Shown piece after piece: positions 1 to 6,843 of a DNA stretch of 33,783 nucleotides. The stretch is from a virus. The DNA is taken from the IMG/VR virus record IMGVR_UViG_3300008116_000506, positions 1 to 33,783 of that record. One strand, given 5' to 3'. Positions within the stretch are counted from its first letter, which is position 1; the number at the start of each line of letters is the position of its first letter. The notes beneath the pieces are model-generated. The model saw only the letters and a program-made list of their open reading frames with translations. It ran no database searches and had not been told where the DNA came from. Made by a program: the position numbers and the translations under genes.

Positions 1-822
1 TGTAGCAGCAGCAACCGCAGGAAGATCACCCTGGAATGCATATGTTCCAACGTGTGTAGTCTTCATCCATGGACATAGCCAGATTTTATATCCAATCTTA
101 CGAGCATTCTGACAAAACATATAATCTTCTGAAAGATAACGATGCGAATCTGGATCAATGATCGTATCAAAGTAAGCATGAATATATCTAGAACCATCAA
201 AATGTGCTTGACCAACATGATCTGGCTTATAATGAAGTTCTGGATACTTTTCAGCATAAACTGGAAAGACTTCTTTCTTGACCATCATAAAACCAGTACC
301 AATCTCTAGCACCTCAACAGGTTCAGTGACTTTGAATGTAGTTGTGCCAGGCACAGGATTAAACACATAGTCTCCTGTAATCTGATCTAATTCATTGATA
401 TTGAAACCGTCTCGAATTTTGACAGTGCTGTTGTTTGTGTCTGTCTCACAATTTTTAACTACAGCCTTTGCAATGTTGCTCCAGTTAATAGATTTCTTAG
501 GATACGGGCCGCCGGCGATATCAAGATCAAGAGCCAGGAGTGCTAGAATGTCCTGAGGATTGAACTGGATGTCTGCGTCGATGAATAGAAGATGGGTGCA
601 CCCAGATCGAAGAAATTCATCAACAAGATAATTGCGGGCACGGGTGATTAGGGATTCATTGAAGATAAAAGAAAAGCGACACTCAATACCATATTGAATG
701 CATGTTGCTTGTAGGTCAAGAATAGACTTTGTATAAAGACCAAGACACTGACCACCGTAGCATGGTGTAGCAACAAATAACTTTTTCTTTCTCAATTCAT
801 CAGTAGAAACTTTAATTTCCAT
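1..822 (-). CDS. GT-A-type glycosyltransferase, 3' end outside window
   Basis: The frame stays open from the ATG at 822 to the window edge, giving 274 codons with no stop. The N-terminus reads LFVATPCYGGQCLGLYTKS, which looks like the first strand and nucleotide-binding loop of a family-2-like glycosyltransferase. About 70 residues in, FIDADIQFNP carries a DxD-type metal/nucleotide-sugar motif (Asp-Ala-Asp). A later segment, EVLEIGTGFMMVKKEVF, resembles the acceptor part of such enzymes. An ATG at 834 is in frame, but the GGAG that follows it sits where a ribosome binding site for 822 should be, so 822 is preferred. The donor sugar and target are unknown; modification of phage DNA or of a virion or host surface is possible. 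The class is fairly sure, the substrate is not. Confidence 0.75.
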   Translation of the reverse strand, partial: MEIKVSTDELRKKKLFVATPCYGGQCLGLYTKSILDLQATCIQYGIECRFSFIFNESLITRARNYLVDEFLRSGCTHLLFIDADIQFNPQDILALLALDLDIAGGPYPKKSINWSNIAKAVVKNCETDTNNSTVKIRDGFNINELDQITGDYVFNPVPGTTTFKVTEPVEVLEIGTGFMMVKKEVFPVYAEKYPELHYKPDHVGQAHFDGSRYIHAYFDTIIDPDSHRYLSEDYMFCQNARKIGYKIWLCPWMKTTHVGTYAFQGDLPAVAAAT

Positions 823-839
823 ATTATTCTCCATACACG

Positions 840-869
840 AAAAGCGTGGATGCATTTCTACACCCACGC
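840..869 (-). terminator. Hairpin plus T-run between winged-helix gene and glycosyltransferase
   Basis: On the minus strand a 9-bp stem (GCGTGGGTG with CATCCACGC, one G-U pair) closes an 8-nt loop and is followed by TTTT. It lies just after the stop of the winged-helix gene and just before the glycosyltransferase ribosome binding site. It fits a modest intrinsic terminator or attenuator. Confidence 0.55.
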
Positions 870-893
870 CTTATATAGTAAACTTTTTAGATA

Positions 894-1115
894 TTAACCT
901 GCAAAGCGATAGAAAGCGGTGCGCTTACCATTCACCATGCGATAGTTGGTATAGATATCATAATACTCACGAAGATCGGAAACACGCTTCGAAACATTCT
1001 CACGAGGAACACGAGCGAGTGAAGCAACCTTATCAGCAGTAACACCAGCACCGGTGTTATACTTGCGAAGGACGTTTTCAATCTTTTCAATCTGAGTCTT
1101 ACGAGCAGTAGCCAT
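894..1115 (-). CDS. Small winged-helix DNA-binding protein
   Basis: This is a 73-residue protein. Its middle has the spacing of a helix-turn-helix (AGVTADKVASLARVPRENVS, then KRVSDLREYY), and the C-terminus is a likely beta wing (YTNYRMVNGKRTAFYRF). Similar short winged-helix proteins are common in T4-like phages of non-enteric hosts. The start at 1115 is preferred over the in-frame ATG at 1133, because GGAG lies 8 nt before 1115. The leader carries two interlocked perfect inverted repeats (1140-1207), one of which covers a good -10 element, so autoregulation is a reasonable inference. The DNA target has not been seen directly. Confidence 0.7.
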   Translation of the reverse strand: MATARKTQIEKIENVLRKYNTGAGVTADKVASLARVPRENVSKRVSDLREYYDIYTNYRMVNGKRTAFYRFAG

Positions 1116-1139
1116 TATATATTCTCCATTCAAGGTTGT

Positions 1140-1207
1140 TGATGCTGGTGGTCGTGAAAGGAAAGGACCCGTGTATAACCACCAGCATCATTTTATTATA
1201 CACGGGT
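1140..1207 (-). promoter_or_regulatory. Interlocked inverted repeats and -10 element before the winged-helix gene
   Basis: Two perfect inverted repeats interlock. Repeat 1 pairs 1140-1152 with 1178-1190 (13 bp, TGATGCTGGTGGT). Repeat 2 pairs 1167-1178 with 1196-1207 (12 bp, ACCCGTGTATAA). The order A-B-A'-B' would give a pseudoknot in a single RNA. On the minus strand, TATAAT at 1195-1200 lies inside one arm of repeat 2, with no good -35 at the expected distance. Transcription from it would start inside repeat 1 and keep only that stem in the mRNA. This suggests an operator over a promoter and a 5' leader stem, perhaps bound by the downstream winged-helix protein. Confidence 0.6.
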
Positions 1208-1214
1208 ATTCTTG

Positions 1215-1370
1215 TTATGGGTTTTTGTTGAGGCACTCCGCATAGAGGAGATCCAATGCATTCAAATGCTTTGGTTGGTCCTTAAATCTTTTTCCCATTT
1301 CTAGAAGGAACATCAAGTCAGATTGATATCCACATTTCCACCAATGAGGATCAGGACCCTCTAGAAGAGA
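1215..1370 (-). other. Protein-like reading frame directly after the MoxR stop
   Basis: After the TGA of the MoxR-like gene the same frame stays open to a TAA at 1215-1217 and reads like a real protein (HWWKCGYQSDLMFLLEMGKR, ending YAECLNKNP). The only in-frame ATG is at 1313 and would give 32 residues; it has no ribosome binding site and lies after the most protein-like part. It could be a small gene with an unusual start, a remnant that lost its 5' end, or a stop-codon readthrough extension. I do not recognise the family with certainty. Confidence 0.35.
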
Positions 1371-1373
1371 CCT

Positions 1374-2495
1374 TCAAAAAGCCACCTCTTCACCCACAGG
1401 GGTTGTCTCCGATTCCGAAACAGGAGCCGGATCGATGGTCTCATCGACTTTCTTATAGAGTTCCATAAACGCATTCTTAGTATCCACATCAAAGCGGTTC
1501 AAGCACAGTTCAAGTGCCTTAACACGGTTCTGTCCAAAGATAGAATAAGCCTCGCAGATATGGACGAGACGGCGAGTGGAGATGATTTCGGACAAAGCAC
1601 CTTCATAGAAGGACTTACGAATAACATCAGCCCAAGTCACCAGTTTATCAACAAACTCTTTTGCTTCAATACCAGAAGCACCAAGAACATTGTTGAGGAT
1701 CTTAGTCTCGGTTTTCTGAGCAGGATATTCCTGTTCCATAGTAATAGAGAAACGCTCAAGGAACGCTTCGTTCATAACGTTGGTGCCGATAAAGCGACCA
1801 TCGTCTGAACCCTTACCCTTGGTGTTTGCTGTAGCAACCACATTGAAACCATTTTCAGGATGAACAAGGCGGTTAATCTTTTTGAGAAACACAGACTTGC
1901 CTTCTAGCACAGGCTGAAGACACATCAGTTTATTAGAACCAAGGTCAACTTCGTCTAGAAGAAGAACAGCACCACGGGTCATAGCCGTGATAACAGGACC
2001 ATCCTGCCAAACAGTCTGACCATCGACAAGTCGGAAACCACCGATAAGGTCATCTTCGTCTGTTTCAATAGTGATATTGACACGGACACATTCACGCTTT
2101 TCCTGAGCGCAAACCTGCTCGACCATCATAGTCTTACCGTTGCCAGAAAGACCGGTGATATACGCAGGATAAAACTTGCGAGACTTGATAATGGCACGAA
2201 CGTCTGTAAAGTTACCGAACGGCACATAACCAGAAGCCTTTTCAGGCACCAGTGAAATTTCTGGATTGGTGCTAGTAGAAGGAGCAGACATAGAAACAGT
2301 AGGAGCCATAGCAATCATATTTTCGGTAACAGGGACAATAGACTGGATGTTAGCAGTCTTACGAGGAGTTTTGACTTTTGCAACAGGTGCGGGAGTCGCT
2401 GCCATAGCAACGGTAGCACCATGCTCAGGAAGAGCATAAACACCACGACCAATCTGACGATTAGCATCTTTACGAATCCAGGTAGGAAAAGCCAT
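1374..2495 (-). CDS. MoxR/CobS-like AAA+ ATPase
   Basis: This is a 373-residue AAA+ ATPase of the MoxR type, often labelled CobS-like in phages. After a linker rich in Pro, Ala and Ser comes Walker A (TGLSGNGKT, about residue 115), then Walker B (AVLLLDEVD), then NVVATANTKGKG (sensor 1) and NEAFLERF (arginine finger region). MoxR ATPases remodel a partner that carries a VWA domain, and that partner is encoded just upstream (2572-4782). The cobalamin label should not be taken as function, as no cobalt chelatase genes are present. The ATG at 2495 has a weak ribosome binding site. Sequence typical of this family's N-terminus (EYGAIREITRSQVKSICEKY) continues upstream in frame to 2571 without ATG, GTG or TTG, so the true start may be a rare codon or may have been lost. 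Confidence 0.85.
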   Translation of the reverse strand: MAFPTWIRKDANRQIGRGVYALPEHGATVAMAATPAPVAKVKTPRKTANIQSIVPVTENMIAMAPTVSMSAPSTSTNPEISLVPEKASGYVPFGNFTDVRAIIKSRKFYPAYITGLSGNGKTMMVEQVCAQEKRECVRVNITIETDEDDLIGGFRLVDGQTVWQDGPVITAMTRGAVLLLDEVDLGSNKLMCLQPVLEGKSVFLKKINRLVHPENGFNVVATANTKGKGSDDGRFIGTNVMNEAFLERFSITMEQEYPAQKTETKILNNVLGASGIEAKEFVDKLVTWADVIRKSFYEGALSEIISTRRLVHICEAYSIFGQNRVKALELCLNRFDVDTKNAFMELYKKVDETIDPAPVSESETTPVGEEVAF

Positions 2496-2571
2496 ATCAT
2501 ACTTTTCACAAATAGACTTAACCTGGGAACGAGTAATTTCACGAATAGCACCATACTCAAAACGAACCTTA

Positions 2572-4782
2572 TCAAGGAACTGCTACCTTCTTAGCCTGAC
2601 CAGTTACATGGTCAATAAAGTTCCGGAGAAGAACACGATTTACAGACTTCTTAGCGGCAAACTTGGAGAATGCCTTAGCCATTTGTTTCGTGGTCTTGCT
2701 GTTGTCGATAGCAAGTTCCTCATCGACTTCCTTAAGAGCAGCAGCATTGACCACATAATAGTCATCATAACCAGCACTCTTGACAGGATAGAACTTGTTA
2801 TCTTTCCAGAACTTTTGGATCTTCTGACGATATTCATAAGTCGAACCATAGAAGAAACGACTAATGAGTCTCGTAATCGTATCCGATGACAGAAAGAAAC
2901 CGATAAGATTACAACCAGTCTTTTCTTTCAGAAGACGGAGTAAAACGTTGGTGTCATCATTATGACCATACGGATTCAGTCTATAAGTTTTACCAGTCGC
3001 CTTGTCCGTGTAAAGGTATTCTTTTCTGCGAGTGATAGAAGGTTCTTCATTCTTTACACCATCGAACCCATTAGCCTCACCATCAGTGAGAACAATGCAG
3101 TTAACGATTTCGAGTTTATACTTTGCACGAAAATCGTTAATGATCTTAGGCGCAAGAATAAGAGCCTCGTTCAGTGGCGTGCCACCCATACCATCGACAT
3201 AAAGATGATTACCCTTACCAAGGAACCACAAGAATGTCATTGCCTCATTCATTTCTGAAATCGTCATTTTCGAGGAAAGAAACTGACGAAGGCAGATATG
3301 GTTGAGATGCAGAACATTAGTGGTGTTACCATACTCGAATGGCGGTGCATTCACATGGTCCTTGAAAGCATACACCTCAAAAGGCACCTGGATTTGCTTA
3401 CAAAACATAACCAGGGTGAACAACTGCTTTAGCGTATGCTGAAGACCGAACTGCATTGAACCAGACCAGTCAAGAAACATAACGAAGCCGTGGTTCTTGC
3501 CTTCAGGAATGACAGACAAACGACGGAAGATATCATCGTTATACTTGTAAGAATGGAGTTTGTTGGTATCAATCATACCAGTCTTAGCGATAGAGATACG
3601 AGAATAAATCTCGGCACTCTTGCGCTGTTCAAACTCTTTCACAAGAAACGAAATGGTATCTTTTTCTTTCGAACGCCACTCCATCATCTCACGGCGATTG
3701 TCTTCAAACGCTTTTTGCGTCAAAGGCTTATGCCAACTTGAATTAGTATTACCGATACAGGAACGCCAATCATCAAGGACTCTCTTATAGTCGTGAACAC
3801 AATTTGTCCAATTGATTTCAGGCATGTTCATATAGACATATTGAACACTGGAATCACGAACAAGTTCCTCACGCTTCTGTTCCCAGATGCTATCGGTGAT
3901 AGACTCGGGAGCCTTACCCTTGACAACACCATTAGAACCAGCACCCTTAGAAGGATTACCCGAACCAGTAGGTATTATATCACCCTGTCCCTGTTCGGCA
4001 TCACTCTTACCATTACCTTCTTCATCACCTTCGTCGGCATCATCGCCTTCGCCAGCATCGTTACCGTTATCCCAACGGTCAGCATGGTTGTTGAAATCAT
4101 ATTCGTCTCCTTCTTCGCCTTCACCAGGCTCACCAAGGCCAATTTGAAGGTCATTTTCCATTTGGTCTTCAATCTGGCCTTTGCAGAAACGATAGATTTC
4201 TTCGGTCAGAGTTACGGCTTCCGCAAAAGTCTCCACATCTTCAACACGCTTCAAAAGCGCCTTTTCTTCGGGAGTAAAATCAATCTTGTAATTGACGTTA
4301 CCACCCTTGAAATAGATGTTAAGACGGTCGATAAAGTTCATGCCATTGATATCACGGCCACTGGTGCCGAAGAAATCACGCTCGACAAGTTCTTTATAAC
4401 CAAGGAGATAGTTTTTGCGAAGACCAGGATAACGGCGCTTCTGCCGCTTATCGATACGGGCATCTTCAATAACATTCAAGAAGCCGCTAACGGTCTTGGT
4501 CAAACGAGCATCCAGTTCATCACCGAACACACGGCTGGCAATACCTTCGTATGCCTTCTTATAGTCTTCCGCATGGGGAGTATCGATGGCATGAGCCGTT
4601 TCATGACCAATAAGCAAATGCTCAAGGTCAACAGAGATATCTTTCCACACAGGAAGCATAAGAACACGGTTCTTAAGATCAAACATGGCAGTCTTAATAC
4701 CAGACTGATGCTGGACCGTAATATTTTCAGTGGCCAACAGTTTAGCCAGCATAGAATTGGAAGAGTTGGAGATAACAGTCAT
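2572..4782 (-). CDS. Zinc metallopeptidase-VWA domain protein, MoxR partner
   Basis: This 736-residue protein has an N-terminal HExxH motif (HETAH, residues 60-64) and a likely third zinc ligand (Glu106 in NVIEDARID), as in gluzincin-type peptidases. Residues about 217-290 form a very acidic, Gly-rich linker. The C-terminal VWA domain has a complete MIDAS metal site: DWSGS at 438-442, Thr535 in GGTPL and Asp567 in LTDGE. Peptidase-like/VWA proteins paired with MoxR ATPases are known in bacteria, and phage versions are often called CobT-like. The neighbour at 1374-2495 is the expected ATPase. The gene follows a near-consensus sigma70 promoter (4807-4835) with AAAGGA before the ATG, so early expression is likely. 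The substrate is unknown; head or tail maturation, or attack on a host protein, are both possible. Confidence 0.85.
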   Translation of the reverse strand: MTVISNSSNSMLAKLLATENITVQHQSGIKTAMFDLKNRVLMLPVWKDISVDLEHLLIGHETAHAIDTPHAEDYKKAYEGIASRVFGDELDARLTKTVSGFLNVIEDARIDKRQKRRYPGLRKNYLLGYKELVERDFFGTSGRDINGMNFIDRLNIYFKGGNVNYKIDFTPEEKALLKRVEDVETFAEAVTLTEEIYRFCKGQIEDQMENDLQIGLGEPGEGEEGDEYDFNNHADRWDNGNDAGEGDDADEGDEEGNGKSDAEQGQGDIIPTGSGNPSKGAGSNGVVKGKAPESITDSIWEQKREELVRDSSVQYVYMNMPEINWTNCVHDYKRVLDDWRSCIGNTNSSWHKPLTQKAFEDNRREMMEWRSKEKDTISFLVKEFEQRKSAEIYSRISIAKTGMIDTNKLHSYKYNDDIFRRLSVIPEGKNHGFVMFLDWSGSMQFGLQHTLKQLFTLVMFCKQIQVPFEVYAFKDHVNAPPFEYGNTTNVLHLNHICLRQFLSSKMTISEMNEAMTFLWFLGKGNHLYVDGMGGTPLNEALILAPKIINDFRAKYKLEIVNCIVLTDGEANGFDGVKNEEPSITRRKEYLYTDKATGKTYRLNPYGHNDDTNVLLRLLKEKTGCNLIGFFLSSDTITRLISRFFYGSTYEYRQKIQKFWKDNKFYPVKSAGYDDYYVVNAAALKEVDEELAIDNSKTTKQMAKAFSKFAAKKSVNRVLLRNFIDHVTGQAKKVAVP

Positions 4783-4806
4783 TGTTTTCCTTTCACGATT
4801 TTCACT

Positions 4807-4835
4807 ATCATAGCAAATTGCCCGTCACTTGTCAA
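4807..4835 (-). promoter_or_regulatory. Sigma70 promoter for the VWA/MoxR pair
   Basis: On the minus strand, TTGACA (4830-4835) and TATGAT (4807-4812) are separated by exactly 17 nt. The start of transcription would fall about 20 nt before the ATG at 4782. This suggests expression by unmodified host polymerase. Confidence 0.85.
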
Positions 4836-4855
4836 GGGCTAAAGAAATCAATGAC

Positions 4856-4996
4856 TTAGCTGGTCATTGCCTTAAACAGTTTGTAAACAGCATAACAGAG
4901 GAATGGAAAAAGAACCCAATGAACGGTTCTTTCCAAGGATGATTGTAGATAATAGAAATCAAAATAGTGTGCCCAGGGCGTAAACGAAAAACTCAT
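4856..4996 (-). CDS. Small hydrophobic protein at the 3' end of the modification operon
   Basis: This 46-codon reading frame starts at an ATG preceded by GAGG and lies 6 nt after the CmoA-like stop, so it is probably co-translated with the operon. The middle (HWVLFPFLCYAVYKLF) could form one membrane segment. I do not recognise a family. The ribosome binding site and tight spacing support it as a real gene, but it is short. Confidence 0.5.
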   Translation of the reverse strand: MSFSFTPWAHYFDFYYLQSSLERTVHWVLFPFLCYAVYKLFKAMTS

Positions 4997-5002
4997 TCTT
5001 CC

Positions 5003-5704
5003 TCACTTGGTTGCAATTGCGCCGACGAAAAGAAAGTTACGCCAGAAAGGTTGAACATTTCTGAAACCCGCATGTCGCAACATATATTCTAACTCACCCC
5101 ATGTATTTGGTTTGAGCATGTTTCTTAACGTGACTTCTTTATCCATGATGTCTTTCTCGGTGAAAGACTTGCGCTTATGATCATAAAACATAAACGTGAA
5201 CATATCTTGAAAACGTCCTGTGTCCGCTGTAGTCTTTTCAGCAAAGATAAATGCGCCGCCTTCATTCAATCCATTATAGATATTCTTAATAACATCTTTA
5301 CGATCTTTTGGTGGCATAAACTGTAAAGTGAATAGACTTGTTACAAGTGAACAATTTTCAAACTCATATGTTCTAATGTCACGAAACTGAAAATCAAAAA
5401 TGTTATTAGGAAAACGTTGATCAAGCATCCGAACACGATTGGTCATATCATCATAAAATCCTTTAGCAACCTCAACACCAACATAATATGCATGTGGTGC
5501 AATGCTTTCATTCTGAATGGCCATGGTTTCAATAGTCTTACCTGTTGAACAACCGATATCGACTATGTTTGTGTAATCCTCAACATAATACCGTGACAAA
5601 TTTACAACATCATCATGTAGATTGTTGTAACCACGAATAGACTTTTCTATGTGATTGTCAAATCCTTCTTCACGGTGTGCAAACGTAAAATCATAATCAC
5701 TCAT
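5003..5704 (-). CDS. CmoA-family carboxy-SAM synthase-like enzyme
   Basis: This 233-residue class I SAM enzyme matches CmoA more closely than a generic methyltransferase. The matches are the glycine loop VDIGCSTGKT (48-57), DIRTYEFENCSLVTSLFTLQF (CmoA: [21 protein letters not shown]), IYNGLNEGGAFIFAEK and the C-terminal LRHAGF. CmoA converts SAM and prephenate to carboxy-SAM, which CmoB uses on tRNA. No CmoB is seen here; the neighbour is a DNA cytosine methyltransferase. In E. coli CmoA, Arg199 helps hold the carboxylate. In an ungapped alignment this position is Glu190 and Arg occurs one helical turn later (Arg194, at CmoA Glu203), so the binding site may be rearranged. The start overlaps the methyltransferase stop as ATGA, with GAGG upstream. 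Family is fairly sure; the product is inferred. Confidence 0.82.
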   Translation of the reverse strand: MSDYDFTFAHREEGFDNHIEKSIRGYNNLHDDVVNLSRYYVEDYTNIVDIGCSTGKTIETMAIQNESIAPHAYYVGVEVAKGFYDDMTNRVRMLDQRFPNNIFDFQFRDIRTYEFENCSLVTSLFTLQFMPPKDRKDVIKNIYNGLNEGGAFIFAEKTTADTGRFQDMFTFMFYDHKRKSFTEKDIMDKEVTLRNMLKPNTWGELEYMLRHAGFRNVQPFWRNFLFVGAIATK

Positions 5705-6843
5705 TTCGAAACCTCATTGTATGGTTTTAATACATTTTCATATATTGACTTGGCCACTTCAGCCATCATCTTTGGTGCAACCATTCGTCCAATACGTTCT
5801 GCTTGTTGATCGAATGTTCCTGTTAGTTCATAGTCTTCTGGCAAAGACATAAGACGTTTTAATTCTTTGATTGTTAGTTTACGATTTTCAGCATAATGAA
5901 ACACTCCTGATAGACCTTTCTTTTGTCCTTGCTGTGTAAGCGTAGGAGAAGGCATAGTAGGACAAGGTCTAATCATATTGAAACAAGATGCTTTGGGATT
6001 CCAACTACGAAACTCTGGATCGCTAGGTTTCATATGTCTTGTTGGTCTGAATGGAATAGGATCAAGAAACTTTTTCTGAAATGATCCTTCATAGAAATCT
6101 CTAAGTTCTTTCACCTGCTCAGAGTCATTATCTATATTTTCAATAGCATCTTCCATTGATATCTGATACGGATATTCTTTAGGAAAGACACCAGATAGAT
6201 TTATAAACGGCAGTCCGATTGCGTCTGCTACATCTTCACGAACACAAATAAAGATTGTTCTTTCTCTTGCCTGAGGCACTCCATAGTCAGCAGCATTCAT
6301 TACTTTATATGTCACATAGTATCCAATGTTCTCAAACTCTTTAACAAACTCGTTAAGTTTCTTGATTGCTTCACCAAAGGTAATGCCCTTGACGTTCTCA
6401 GCAACAATGACCTTAGGTTGAATATCTTTTGCAATGCGAATAAACTCTAGAAACAAATCTTCGATGTTCTCTACAGTCTTTCCATCAGAATACGACTTTG
6501 TTTTGTCCCAACCCTTTTCACGTTTACCTGCAACAGAGAAAGCGGAACATGGAGGCGAACCATCAAGAATGTCTAACTCTCCAGAGTTGATCTTTGCCAT
6601 CTTTAGAAAGTCTGCGCCTTTGTATTTCTTGATATCATCAACAAGCACAGGAGTGTCTGGATAGTTCTTTTTATAAGATGCAATTGCTTCTTCAACAAAC
6701 TCATTGATCAAAAGTATCTTACCGCCTGCTAGACGATAACCTGTTGAACTGCCACCACCGCCGGCAAAACAACTAACGACGGTAAACTTATTTTGTGCAG
6801 ATGCCTTCTTAACATCTTCTACAGTGTATGGTTCATATTTCAA
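5701..6843 (-). CDS. C5-cytosine DNA methyltransferase with Arg in motif X, probable carboxymethyltransferase
   Basis: This 380-residue Dcm-family enzyme has all main motifs in order: motif I FAGGGGSSTG (26-35), motif IV GSPPCS with catalytic Cys99, motif VI AENV (148-151), motif VIII QARERT (191-196), a variable target-recognition region (about 205-315), motif IX RKLTIKELKRLMSLPEDY, and motif X ERIGRMVAP. Motif X normally has Gly-Asn; here it is Gly-Arg (Arg353, codon 5785-5787). In M.MpeI I recall that changing this Asn (N374) to a basic residue allows carboxy-SAM use. With a CmoA-like gene overlapping its 3' end by 4 nt, transfer of a carboxymethyl rather than a methyl group to cytosine is likely. 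The start is TTG with GGGAG upstream, inside the end of the PP-loop gene. The target sequence is unknown. Confidence 0.9.
   Translation of the reverse strand: MKYEPYTVEDVKKASAQNKFTVVSCFAGGGGSSTGYRLAGGKILLINEFVEEAIASYKKNYPDTPVLVDDIKKYKGADFLKMAKINSGELDILDGSPPCSAFSVAGKREKGWDKTKSYSDGKTVENIEDLFLEFIRIAKDIQPKVIVAENVKGITFGEAIKKLNEFVKEFENIGYYVTYKVMNAADYGVPQARERTIFICVREDVADAIGLPFINLSGVFPKEYPYQISMEDAIENIDNDSEQVKELRDFYEGSFQKKFLDPIPFRPTRHMKPSDPEFRSWNPKASCFNMIRPCPTMPSPTLTQQGQKKGLSGVFHYAENRKLTIKELKRLMSLPEDYELTGTFDQQAERIGRMVAPKMMAEVAKSIYENVLKPYNEVSK

Noticed and set aside
1374-4782. Reading the MoxR/VWA pair as cobalt chelatase CobS/CobT
   Set aside because: The similarity reflects the shared AAA+/VWA architecture. 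No CobN or other cobalamin gene is seen, and the HExxH site points to a peptidase-like role.
3793-4842. Long plus-strand open frame (349 codons) opposite the VWA gene
   Set aside because: It lies fully antisense to a well-supported gene with zinc and MIDAS motifs, has no ribosome binding site of note, and its composition is that of a reverse shadow.
5003-5704. Generic SAM methyltransferase call for the CmoA-like gene
   Set aside because: The FTLQF, IYNGL-GGA and C-terminal segments follow CmoA closely along most of the length, which a generic methyltransferase would not.
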